Assembly (NCBI GenBank): GCA_021203765.1
Contig: JAJQAN010000028.1
Span: 1 to 42,308, forward strand
Direction of reading: 5' to 3'
DNA: 42,308 bases
From: Coriobacteriaceae bacterium
Lineage (GTDB): Bacteria > Actinomycetota > Coriobacteriia > Coriobacteriales > QAMH01
Positions 1 through 7,515 of this stretch are shown in pieces (position 1 is the stretch's first letter; every line of letters begins with the position of its first letter). Below the pieces are notes generated by a model. That model did not search any database and was not told the DNA's origin. It saw only the letters and a program-made list of their open reading frames with translations. The translations under genes were made by a program, and so were the position numbers.

Positions 1-1260
1 GTCATCAACGCCTCCGGCGTCATCGTCCACACCAACCTCGGCCGCAGCGTCCTGGCCGACACGGCCGTCGATGCGGCCTGCGAAGCCGCCCGCAACTACT
101 CGACGCTCGAATACGACACCGAGGCCCTCACGCGCGGCAGCCGCCACGTCCACTACGAGCAGCTCATCTGCAGCCTGACCGGCGCGGAGGCCGCCCTGGC
201 CGTCAACAACAACGCCGCCGCCGTCATGATGGTCCTGTCCGAATTCGCCGCCGGCCGCGAGGCGATCGTCTCGCGTGGCGAACTCGTCGAGATCGGCGGG
301 TCCTTCCGCATCCCCGACATCATGGCGCTCTCGCAGGCCCGGATGGTCGAGGTCGGCACGACGAACAAGACCCGTCTGAGCGACTACGAGAAGGCACTCG
401 GTCCCGAGGTCGCCATGCTCTTGAAAGTACACCCGTCCAACTACCGCCTCGTCGGCTTCACCGAGACGGTCAACACCCACGACCTGCGCAAACTCGCCGA
501 TGAAGAGATCGCCCGCCGCAAGGCCGCAGACGAGGCGGACGCAGGCGAGCTGCTCGTCTACGAGGACCAGGGATCGGGCACGCTCATCCATCTCGACTGC
601 TTCGGCGACGCCGCCGAGCCGACGGTCACCGACTCGCTGCGTGCGGGCTGCGACCTCGTCTCGTTTTCGGGCGATAAGCTCCTCGGCGGTCCACAGGCCG
701 GCATCATCGTCGGCAAGAAATGCTACATCGACCGCCTCAAGGAAAACCCGCTCGCGCGGGCGCTGCGCCTCGACAAGATGACGATCGCCGCCCTCGAGGC
801 CACGCTGCGTCTCTACCTCGATCCGGACGAGGTCCTCAAGACGGTCCCCACGCTGTCCATGCTCTCGACCCCGGCCGCAGACCTCAAGCCCCGCGCCGAG
901 GCCCTGGCATCTGCCATCAAGGAGGCCATCCCCCAACGCTCCGCCAAGGTCTCCGTCGTCGACGAAGTCGCGCGCTGCGGCGGCGGTGCGCTTCCCACCT
1001 GCGACATCGCAAGCTTCGCCGTCTGCGTCGAGTTCAACAAGGGCGATGCCCTCGACTGCGAGCGCTTCATAGTCAACCAGCGCGAGGTCCCCGTCATCGG
1101 CCGCATCAAAAACGAAACGCTGCTCTTCGACGTCCGCACGCTCGTCGCCGATGAAGACTGCGACGAGATCGCCCAGGCGCTGGCCACCTATTTCGACAGC
1201 CTGAAGCGCTCGACCCAATCGAAGACATCCCAAGAGAAACAGAAGGAAGCAGACGCATGA
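1..1260 (+). CDS. selA: L-seryl-tRNA(Sec) selenium transferase, 5'-truncated by window edge
   Basis: The frame is open from base 1 and starts inside the protein at VINASGVIVHTNLGRS, the conserved SelA segment, so the true start lies left of the window (the ORF track's ATG at 226 is internal). SelA is a PLP enzyme that converts seryl-tRNA(Sec) to selenocysteinyl-tRNA(Sec) using selenophosphate. The PLP lysine is visible in SFSGDKLLGGPQAG. 419 residues are present; the family is usually about 460-470. The stop TGA overlaps the selB start (ATGA), implying translational coupling. Neighbours selB and selC and the Sec-containing fdhF make the assignment firm. Confidence 0.96.
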   Translation, partial: VINASGVIVHTNLGRSVLADTAVDAACEAARNYSTLEYDTEALTRGSRHVHYEQLICSLTGAEAALAVNNNAAAVMMVLSEFAAGREAIVSRGELVEIGGSFRIPDIMALSQARMVEVGTTNKTRLSDYEKALGPEVAMLLKVHPSNYRLVGFTETVNTHDLRKLADEEIARRKAADEADAGELLVYEDQGSGTLIHLDCFGDAAEPTVTDSLRAGCDLVSFSGDKLLGGPQAGIIVGKKCYIDRLKENPLARALRLDKMTIAALEATLRLYLDPDEVLKTVPTLSMLSTPAADLKPRAEALASAIKEAIPQRSAKVSVVDEVARCGGGALPTCDIASFAVCVEFNKGDALDCERFIVNQREVPVIGRIKNETLLFDVRTLVADEDCDEIAQALATYFDSLKRSTQSKTSQEKQKEADA

Positions 1261-3182
1261 GCGAGAGTGCCCCTTCGCTCGTCCTCGGTACCGCCGGACA
1301 CATCGATCACGGAAAGTCCGCCCTGGTCAAAGCCTTGACCGGGGTCGACCCGGACCGTTTGGACGCCGAAAAGCAACGCGGCATCACCATCGAGCTCGGA
1401 TTCGCCCGTCTCGATCTGGGCGACGGCCTTTCGGTGGGCGTCGTCGACGTCCCCGGACACGAGCGCTTCGTCCGCCAGATGATCGCCGGGGCGAGCGGCA
1501 TCGACCTCGCCCTGCTCTGCATCGCCGCCGACGACGGCATCATGCCCCAGACGCGCGAGCACCTCGCCGTGCTCGAACTGCTCGGCATCGACCGCTGCGT
1601 GGTCGCCCTCACCAAGGCCGACCTCGTCGACGACGACTGGCTCAAACTCGTCAAAAACGACGTGGCCGCATGCCTGGCCACCACCCCGTATAAGGACGCT
1701 CCCATCGTCGCCGTCTCGTCGGTGACCGGCCAAGGCCTCGACGAGTTGAAAGACGTCCTGGCCGATGCCGTCGAAAAAACCACCCGCCGGACGCGCCGCG
1801 GAGATATCCGCCTGCCGGTCGACCGCGTCTTCACCATCAAGGGAGCCGGCACCGTCGTCACCGGCACCCTCTGGAGCGGTATCGCCGCAGCCGGCGAGGA
1901 GATCAAGGTCCTGCCAGGCGGAAAGCGCAGCCGTATCCGCAGCGTCCAGGTCCACGGCGAGGAGGTAGAGGCCGCACAGCCCGGCCACCGCGTCGCCTTG
2001 AACCTCAACCAGATCGGCACCGACGAGATCTCGCCCGGCGACTTCATCGCCGCACCCGACGCACCGGAGGCGAGCGATCGCTTCGATGCCTACCTCACCT
2101 ACCTCGGCGCCCCCGAATGGGACCGCCCGCTCGAAAGCGGTATGCGGGTCCATGTGGCCCACGGAACGCGGGAGGTCATCGGCCGTGTCCTGCTCATGAA
2201 CCGCCAAAAGACGCTGGAGAGGGGCCAGGGCGCCTACGCCCAGATCCGCCTCGACGAGGACCTGCCGATCGCCTGGCAGGACCGTTTCGTCATCCGCTCC
2301 TTCTCGCCCGTCCACGTCATCGGCGGCGGCACGGTCCTACGCGCGCATCCCCGGCGCACGACCAACCTCACCGACTCCGACAAGGCCCTGCTCGACGCCC
2401 TGCGCGCAGGGGACGAGGCGAACGTCGCCCGTGCCGCCTTCGAGCTTGCCACCCTCCCCGTCGACGCTCCGCGCCTCGCAGCCCTTTCGGGACTGGACGA
2501 GGCAAGCGCCACACGGGAACTGGAGGCCCTGCAACAAGACGGCGTCGCCAAACCTTTGCCGGAATCCAACTACTACACGAGCGCCTCCTTCATACAGAAG
2601 GCGGACGCGCGGATCGAACGCGCGCTTTTGGACTTCCACGAAGCCGAGCCGACCGAGGTCGGCATCACCAAGGAGGCCCTGCGGCGACGCTGCTTCCCCC
2701 AGGCCGATGCCGCCTGCTTCGACGCCCTCGTCGCCCAGGCGGCCTCCGACGGCAAGGCGACCGTCACGGCACGCGGCCTCATCAGCCACCCCTCGGCATC
2801 CGGTGCCACCCAACAGCTCGAGGCCGAGGCCGTCGACAAGCTGGCCGCCATTTTAAGCGAGGCGGGTGTCACGCCCCCGATGACCGAAGACCTGATCGGC
2901 GAGAGCGGCCTGGACAGCTCGCTGGCCTACCGTGCCCTCGGCCACCTCGAAGACGAAGGCCGTATACAGCAGATCGGCCAGAGCTTCTACATCGACTGCA
3001 CGGCACTTGCGCAGCTTGAAGCGGCGGTGCGCGCACGTCTGGCAGACGGGGCGACGGCTAGCGCCGCCGAGCTCAAAGAGGCGATGCAGACGAGCAGGAA
3101 GTATGCGATTCCGCTTTTGGAGTACTTCGATGGCAGGCAGATCACGCGCCGCGAAGGCGACCTGCGTCGTTTGAATTCCTAA
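1257..3182 (+). CDS. selB: Selenocysteine-specific elongation factor SelB
   Basis: 641 aa GTPase that carries Sec-tRNA(Sec) to the ribosome and recognises the SECIS hairpin through C-terminal winged-helix domains. The GTP-binding motifs are clear: GTAGHIDHGKS (P-loop), RGITIELGFA, DVPGHERFV and TKADL, followed by EF-Tu-like beta-barrel domains and a C-terminal roughly 280-residue region of the length expected for four winged helices. The start overlaps the selA stop by 4 nt. Together with selA and selC it gives three of the four bacterial Sec components; selD is not in the window. Its client is very likely the fdhF gene in the same window. Confidence 0.97.
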   Translation: MSESAPSLVLGTAGHIDHGKSALVKALTGVDPDRLDAEKQRGITIELGFARLDLGDGLSVGVVDVPGHERFVRQMIAGASGIDLALLCIAADDGIMPQTREHLAVLELLGIDRCVVALTKADLVDDDWLKLVKNDVAACLATTPYKDAPIVAVSSVTGQGLDELKDVLADAVEKTTRRTRRGDIRLPVDRVFTIKGAGTVVTGTLWSGIAAAGEEIKVLPGGKRSRIRSVQVHGEEVEAAQPGHRVALNLNQIGTDEISPGDFIAAPDAPEASDRFDAYLTYLGAPEWDRPLESGMRVHVAHGTREVIGRVLLMNRQKTLERGQGAYAQIRLDEDLPIAWQDRFVIRSFSPVHVIGGGTVLRAHPRRTTNLTDSDKALLDALRAGDEANVARAAFELATLPVDAPRLAALSGLDEASATRELEALQQDGVAKPLPESNYYTSASFIQKADARIERALLDFHEAEPTEVGITKEALRRRCFPQADAACFDALVAQAASDGKATVTARGLISHPSASGATQQLEAEAVDKLAAILSEAGVTPPMTEDLIGESGLDSSLAYRALGHLEDEGRIQQIGQSFYIDCTALAQLEAAVRARLADGATASAAELKEAMQTSRKYAIPLLEYFDGRQITRREGDLRRLNS

Positions 3183-3212
3183 GGGATACAAGAAAAGAAG
3201 CTGGGTGAAAAT

Positions 3213-3309
3213 TGGCGGAGATGCGTGCGAATCGAACACACCCAAGACGTTCTGCGCGCCTCACAGCGGCTTTGAAGGCCGTGGGGTCCACCAGGGCCCA
3301 TCCATCTCC
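3213..3309 (-). tRNA. selC: tRNA-Sec (anticodon UCA)
   Basis: Read on the minus strand the segment begins GGAGATGG and ends GCATCTCCGCCA. It has an anticodon loop CTTCAAA (UCA at the anticodon) closed by CGGC/GCCG, a long variable arm (AGGCG/CGTCT) and a 5-bp T-stem (GTGTG/CGCAC) around TTCGATT. At 97 nt including the encoded CCA it is the over-long size typical of tRNA-Sec. Seven acceptor pairs are perfect; the eighth position I align is G opposite G, which may be a real mismatch or an alignment error. The gene is convergent with selB and sits 30 nt past its stop. A TATAAT box lies upstream. Confidence 0.95.
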
Positions 3310-3334
3310 ATGCCAGCCCCCCAATACAGGCGGT

Positions 3335-3340
3335 ATTATA
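3335..3340 (-). promoter_or_regulatory. Candidate -10 box of selC
   Basis: A perfect TATAAT on the minus strand lies 26 nt upstream of the mature 5' end of tRNA-Sec, leaving room for a short 5' leader. I do not see a good -35 hexamer at 17-18 nt, so the promoter is only half supported. Confidence 0.45.
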
Positions 3341-3395
3341 CGCTACAATTACGCATTACGACCAGCGTATATGACATAAATGGAGAATGAACATC

Positions 3396-3989
3396 ATGGC
3401 CTATCTCCCACAAGCACAAAACACCCCCTGGCAGCAAAGCAGCGACATCGACTGGTCTCAGACCGCCGTCCTCGTCATCGACATCCTGGGCGGAAGCGAA
3501 GGCGTCACGCCCGGCCTGGAGGACATGGCCGAGGCCGCCGTACGCCTCGTCAAAGCGGCACGCGCCAAGCAGGTGCCCGTCTTCTTCTGCGACGACGCCC
3601 ACCTACCGGGCTGCGACCGTGAGTTGGAGCTGTGGGGAGACCACGGCATCAAGGGTACCGAGGCGGCCCAACCGCTTGCCGCCTTCGAGGTCTGTGACAG
3701 CGACTACGTCGTCCCCAAGCGCCGCTACGACGCCTTCTTTGACACCGACCTCGAGCTGACCCTGCACGAACTCGACATCACCACCCTGGTAGTCTGCGGC
3801 TGCGACACCAACATCTGCGTGCTGCAGACCCTGGCCGGCGCCTACTACCGCGGCTTCAAGACGATCGTCGCCGGTGATGCCTGCGGCACCTTCCTCATCG
3901 GCACGCAGGAAGACGGCCTCGACTACTTCACCCGCTGCTTCGACAGCCGCGTCGTCGACACCCAAAGCATCCTGGACGCGCTGGCCTAA
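3396..3989 (+). CDS. Cysteine hydrolase, isochorismatase family
   Basis: 197 aa protein of the isochorismatase/nicotinamidase-like superfamily. The catalytic triad expected for the family can be placed: Asp in AVLVIDIL, Lys in VPKRRYDAF and Cys in GCDTNICV. ATG 3396 is chosen because GGAG lies 10 nt before it; the upstream ATG at 3387 is almost on top of the same GGAG. The substrate cannot be read from the sequence; nicotinamidase is possible, but the family hydrolyses many amides and vinyl ethers. It ends 10 nt before the next desulfurase gene, so the two are probably co-transcribed. Confidence 0.85.
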   Translation: MAYLPQAQNTPWQQSSDIDWSQTAVLVIDILGGSEGVTPGLEDMAEAAVRLVKAARAKQVPVFFCDDAHLPGCDRELELWGDHGIKGTEAAQPLAAFEVCDSDYVVPKRRYDAFFDTDLELTLHELDITTLVVCGCDTNICVLQTLAGAYYRGFKTIVAGDACGTFLIGTQEDGLDYFTRCFDSRVVDTQSILDALA

Positions 3990-3999
3990 GGAAGCCCGG

Positions 4000-5145
4000 A
4001 TGATCTACTTCGACAACGCCGCAACGACCTGCCCGAAGCCGCCGCAGGTGGCCGAGGCGATCTCTGCCGCGCTCGACAGCTTCGGCGGGGTCGGCCGCGG
4101 GGTGCATGGCGCGTCGCTTGCGGCCGGCATGGGCGTCTACGAGGCGCGATCGGCCGTCGCCGACCTCTTCAACGCGCCTTCCGCCTCGCGCGTCGCCTTC
4201 ACCTCCAACATCACCGAGGCCCTCAACATCGCCATCTCCGGGCTGCTCGGTGCCGGCCAGCATGCCGTCACCACCGCCGCCTCGCACAACTCGGTACTCC
4301 GCCCGCTCTATCGCGCACAGGCCGACGGCGCCGAACTCGACATCGCCCCCATCCGTGCGGACGGCTCGCTCGATACAGACGCCTTCGAAGCGCTCCTGCG
4401 TCCCGACACGCGCCTCGTCGTCCTGACGCACGCCTCCAACCTCACCGGTGACATCTACGACGTCGCAACGCTGACAGCCCTCGCCCACGAGCGAGGTGCC
4501 CTCGTCGTCCTCGACACGGCACAGACCGCCGGCTTCATGGCTATCGACCAGGCCGCCCTCGGCATCGACGTCTTGACCTTCACCGGGCACAAGAGCCTCT
4601 TCGGCCCCCAGGGAACCGGCGGGCTCTGTGTCGCCGAGGGCGTCGAAATCCCGCCGTTCAAGGTCGGCGGCACGGGCGTGCACAGCTTCGACAAAGAACA
4701 GCCCGCCTTCATGCCCGAACGCCTGGAGGCCGGCACCCTCAACGGGCACGGGATCGCCGGGCTCGCCGCCGGCATCACCTTCATCCAGGACACGGGAATC
4801 GAGGCCATCGCCGAGCACGATCGCGACTTGGCGGATCGCTTCAGGGAAGGCATCGCCGACCTCGACGGTCTGCGCATCCTCGGCGGCGGCAGCGCTGCCG
4901 GGCAGACCCCTATCGTCGCCATCGACGTCGACGACGTGGACGCCGGCCTCATCAGCGACCGTCTGAACACCGAATGGGAGATCTGCACCCGGGCGGGTGC
5001 ACACTGCGCGCCCCTCATGCACGAGGCGCTCGGCACGGCGGATCAGGGCGCCGTACGATTCAGTTTCTCGTATTTCAATACCGCCGACGAGATCGACGTC
5101 GCCATCGACGCGATGACGCGGATCGTCGGCGAGCTGCGGAGCTAA
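4000..5145 (+). CDS. Cysteine desulfurase family protein (am_tr_V / EF2568-like)
   Basis: 381 aa PLP-dependent class-V aminotransferase-fold enzyme. It starts MIYFDNAATTCPKP, has the PLP lysine in TFTGHKSLFGPQGTG, and the putative persulfide cysteine in RAGAHCAPLMHEALGT, a signature of the group called am_tr_V_EF2568 that often sits near selenium genes. It would take S (or Se) from cysteine or selenocysteine for delivery, here plausibly towards selenophosphate synthesis; that role is inferred from position. ATG 4000 is used, since the longer ORF to 3874 runs into the preceding gene. The stop is 9 nt from the convergent DUF3343 gene. Confidence 0.9.
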   Translation: MIYFDNAATTCPKPPQVAEAISAALDSFGGVGRGVHGASLAAGMGVYEARSAVADLFNAPSASRVAFTSNITEALNIAISGLLGAGQHAVTTAASHNSVLRPLYRAQADGAELDIAPIRADGSLDTDAFEALLRPDTRLVVLTHASNLTGDIYDVATLTALAHERGALVVLDTAQTAGFMAIDQAALGIDVLTFTGHKSLFGPQGTGGLCVAEGVEIPPFKVGGTGVHSFDKEQPAFMPERLEAGTLNGHGIAGLAAGITFIQDTGIEAIAEHDRDLADRFREGIADLDGLRILGGGSAAGQTPIVAIDVDDVDAGLISDRLNTEWEICTRAGAHCAPLMHEALGTADQGAVRFSFSYFNTADEIDVAIDAMTRIVGELRS

Positions 5146-5154
5146 CCCGCAGGT

Positions 5155-5433
5155 CTAAACCTCGCAGAGCGTCCGCTCGCAGTAGTCGATCTCGGGATCT
5201 TCCAGCAGCTCCATCACGGTTTTACGCGCCGTCAGAGGTGCGGACCAGACCTGCCCGCAACCGGCCGTCAGATTGCTCGGGATGGGCATCATATGCCCGG
5301 GGATGTCGCGCTCCTCGCAGATCTCCTTGAACGCCATCGCATCGGTCGTCGTACAAAAGGTAACGATGATGCGGATCTCCTTGTTGATGTCGCCTAAAGA
5401 CGCCGCGTCGGCTGTCTCATCTGTATCGTACAT
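5155..5433 (-). CDS. DUF3343 protein, putative Se/S carrier-like
   Basis: 92 aa small protein matching the DUF3343 pattern: IIVTFCTTTDAMAF near the start, then PIPSNLTAGCG with a Cys-Gly motif thought to hold sulfur or selenium. ATG 5433 is preferred over the upstream GTG at 5454 because GGAG lies 5 nt before it. It lies directly downstream of the NifS-like desulfurase (26 nt gap) in the same direction, so a pair of persulfide donor and acceptor is the simplest reading. Carrier activity is inferred from family annotation, not shown. Confidence 0.85.
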   Translation of the reverse strand: MYDTDETADAASLGDINKEIRIIVTFCTTTDAMAFKEICEERDIPGHMMPIPSNLTAGCGQVWSAPLTARKTVMELLEDPEIDYCERTLCEV

Positions 5434-5459
5434 ATCGTCTCCATCCTCCCCCACGTCGA

Positions 5460-6620
5460 TTATACTCTGGAAAAATAATCCTGCAGGACGGCTAGGAAGC
5501 CGTCCACGTCGCCCTCGGTGCTCTGCTGGGAGAACGAGACGCGGAACGTCGAGGTGACGAGCTCTTCTTTGACTCCCGCGAGTTGCACGACGAGCGGATG
5601 CTTCTTGCGCCAGTCCTCCGGCGGCACGCCCGGATGCAGCGACTCGCAGGCCGAGGTCTTCGACAGGAAGACGTCACGCTCGCTCAGGTATGCCAGCGCG
5701 TCGTCGCTGTTGATGTCGGGAAGGGAGAAGTTGAACAGGTAGGGCGAGCCGTCCTCGCGTGAGTTGACGACCACGTCCGAACGTAGAGCGCGTATGCCCT
5801 CCTCGAGGCGGCGCCTGAGACCCGCGACCTCGCGTTCCTTTTCCGCACGGCGTCCACAGGAGATCTCGACCGCCTTGGCAAAACCGATGATGAGCGGCAG
5901 CGCCTCGGTGCCGCTGCGCAGGCCCTGTTCCTGTCCGCCGCCGAAGGCGGTCGTGAACATCGACGTGTCCTTCTTGACGAACAGGGCGCCGATGCCCTGC
6001 GGTCCTCCAATCTTGTGGCCGCTCAGGCTCGCCAGGTCGACCCCGAGCTCATGCGGAAAGAACGCGACCTTGCCGAAGGCCTGCACCGCATCCGTATGGA
6101 CGAGCGCCTGCGGGGCATAGCGGTCGCGATAGTCGACGATCTGTTCCAACGGAAAGATGTAGCCGAGCTCGTTTTGTACATACATACAGGTGATGAGGGC
6201 GGTGTTCTCGTCGAGGGAGGAGGCCAGGACGTCGAAATCGTAGTCGCCGTGCGGGACGCGTACGTAGCTTACCGGCCAGCCTTCGCGCCTGAGCCCCCGC
6301 ACCGTCTTGGTGACCGAGGGGTGTTCGAGCGTCGAGCAGACGATGCCGTCGCGTTCCTCGCGACAGCAGCGGCAGGAGCCGACGATGGCGAGGTTGTTCG
6401 ACTCCGTTCCGCCGGATGTGAAGTAGACCTCCTCGGGTTCGACCCCGAGCGCATCGGCCAGGACCGCACGGCTCTCCTCAAGGCGTTCACGCGCGTGCCG
6501 ACCCCGCTTGTACAGCGTCGAAGCGTTTCCGAAGCCGTCTTCCATCGCTGCGGTGACCGCCTCGACGACCTCGGGATACGGCTTCGTCGTCGCCGCATTG
6601 TCCAGGTACACTTCCTGCAT
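5460..6620 (-). CDS. Cysteine desulfurase, NifS/IscS-like
   Basis: 386 aa PLP enzyme that would liberate sulfur from cysteine as an enzyme-bound persulfide. Motifs: VYLDNAATTKPYP at the start, TSGGTESNNLAI, the HTDAVQAFGK stretch, PLP lysine in SLSGHKIGGPQGIGALF and a mobile-loop cysteine in SKTSACES. An unusual CRCC cluster follows the NNLAI motif. ATG 6620 is chosen (GGAG 6 nt upstream); the ORF track extends to a GTG at 6644 without an obvious ribosome site. No iscU is adjacent; instead DUF3343 follows, which favours a dedicated Se/S delivery role over general Fe-S assembly, though that is inference. Confidence 0.9.
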   Translation of the reverse strand: MQEVYLDNAATTKPYPEVVEAVTAAMEDGFGNASTLYKRGRHARERLEESRAVLADALGVEPEEVYFTSGGTESNNLAIVGSCRCCREERDGIVCSTLEHPSVTKTVRGLRREGWPVSYVRVPHGDYDFDVLASSLDENTALITCMYVQNELGYIFPLEQIVDYRDRYAPQALVHTDAVQAFGKVAFFPHELGVDLASLSGHKIGGPQGIGALFVKKDTSMFTTAFGGGQEQGLRSGTEALPLIIGFAKAVEISCGRRAEKEREVAGLRRRLEEGIRALRSDVVVNSREDGSPYLFNFSLPDINSDDALAYLSERDVFLSKTSACESLHPGVPPEDWRKKHPLVVQLAGVKEELVTSTFRVSFSQQSTEGDVDGFLAVLQDYFSRV

Positions 6621-6681
6621 CCTGCTCTCCGTTCCGTTCGTCACACAATCTTTCCGACCTGTCTTGTCTATTTCCTCATCT

Positions 6682-6718
6682 TGTCAAAAAAGGGTGCGAT
6701 CGATTGTATTACAATCGA
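6682..6718 (+). promoter_or_regulatory. Toxin-antitoxin promoter with palindromic operator
   Basis: TTGTCA at 6682-6687 and TTGTAT at 6705-6710 are spaced by 17 nt. The -10 region is embedded in the perfect palindrome CGATTGTA-T-TACAATCG (6702-6718). A dyad placed over the promoter directly upstream of an antitoxin gene is the usual arrangement for antitoxin autorepression. Confidence 0.65.
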
Positions 6719-6747
6719 GATGTGTTCGAGGCAACGAGGAGGCACCC

Positions 6748-7035
6748 ATGAGTAAAGATGCGATTCTGCACGTGCGGGTCGATCCCGAGGAAAAGGAGCT
6801 GGCAGAGCAGATCTACCGCAACGCCGGCACCAGCCTTTCTGAGGCCGTCCGGGTTTTCATCAACCAAAGCATCAAATACAACGGCCTGCCGTTTCACAGC
6901 ATCAGTTCGGCGAGCAAGGGACATATGAAGGCGAAGGGTCTTCTTCATGCCTACGCCCACAAGGAACTGCGTGAGACGGAACGCGAGGCCTGGATTCGTT
7001 CGCTGAGTGATAAATATGCAGACCTTAATAGATGA
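6748..7035 (+). CDS. RelB/DinJ-family antitoxin
   Basis: 95 aa. The N-terminus (AILHVRVDPEEKELAEQIY followed by SLSEAVRVFINQSI) is a ribbon-helix-helix DNA-binding domain of the RelB/DinJ type; the C-terminal half would wrap the toxin. ATG 6748 has AGGAGG 6 nt upstream. The gene overlaps the PIN-domain toxin by 20 nt. Expected to bind the palindrome at its promoter and repress the pair. Confidence 0.87.
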   Translation: MSKDAILHVRVDPEEKELAEQIYRNAGTSLSEAVRVFINQSIKYNGLPFHSISSASKGHMKAKGLLHAYAHKELRETEREAWIRSLSDKYADLNR

Positions 7036-7387
7036 AACCGTCATCCTGCGCTACCTGCTCGAGGACGAGCCACGTACCTTCCAGCAGGCCTGCTCCGTCA
7101 TCGAATCAGGCGAGGCCTACACCTACCCGGAGATCTTCGCCCGCTGCGCCGTCACGCTCCGTGACGTCTACCGCGTGCCACGCAGCCAGATCGGCGCTGT
7201 CCTCAACGAGGTCCTCGACGACATCTACGTCGTCGAAGACGACACGGTCCGCTACGCCAACAACCTCTTCGGCACGAGCATGCTCGACTACGTCGATTGC
7301 CTCTTCGTCGCCCGTAACACCCTCAAAAAAGAGCACGTCATGAGCTTCGACAAGCCGCTCATGAAACGCACCCTGCCGTATCCGTAG
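7016..7387 (+). CDS. PIN-domain toxin (putative ribonuclease)
   Basis: 123 aa. The acidic residues of a PIN nuclease can be placed: Asp in LIDETVILRYLL, Glu in PEIFAR, Asp in MLDYVDCLFVA and Asp in MSFDKPL. The usual first motif DTN reads DET here. PIN toxins cleave RNA in a metal-dependent way, often tRNA or rRNA. ATG 7016 is used; the alternative GTG 7007 would add three residues. The overlap with the antitoxin frame supports coupled translation. The pairing with a RelB/DinJ-type antitoxin, rather than VapB/AbrB, is the unusual point. Confidence 0.82.
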   Translation: MQTLIDETVILRYLLEDEPRTFQQACSVIESGEAYTYPEIFARCAVTLRDVYRVPRSQIGAVLNEVLDDIYVVEDDTVRYANNLFGTSMLDYVDCLFVARNTLKKEHVMSFDKPLMKRTLPYP

Positions 7388-7410
7388 TGCTCAAATCCCG
7401 CCAATAGCAA

Positions 7411-7442
7411 CAGGCACCGACGACCGAAGTCGCCGGTGCCTG
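7411..7442. terminator. Strong hairpin between convergent genes
   Basis: CAGGCACCG-a-CGAC-CGAA-GTCG-c-CGGTGCCTG forms a long near-perfect hairpin between the PIN toxin (plus) and focA (minus). No clear T-run follows on either strand, so it is a probable but imperfect bidirectional terminator. Confidence 0.55.
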
Positions 7443-7515
7443 AGCCTCCATAGCCGCGCGCATTCACATGTGAGTGAGGGAGTTCAGCGCGGGTTACGAC
7501 TTGTTCGGGCGTATC

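Noticed and set aside
1188-2315. 375-aa minus-strand ORF opposite selB
   Set aside because: Antisense shadow of SelB, Gly/Asp/Val-rich without domain signs.
6508-6747. Upstream extension of the RelB/DinJ ORF to 6508
   Set aside because: The extension runs through the promoter and palindrome and over the desulfurase gene; AGGAGG before ATG 6748 fixes the start.
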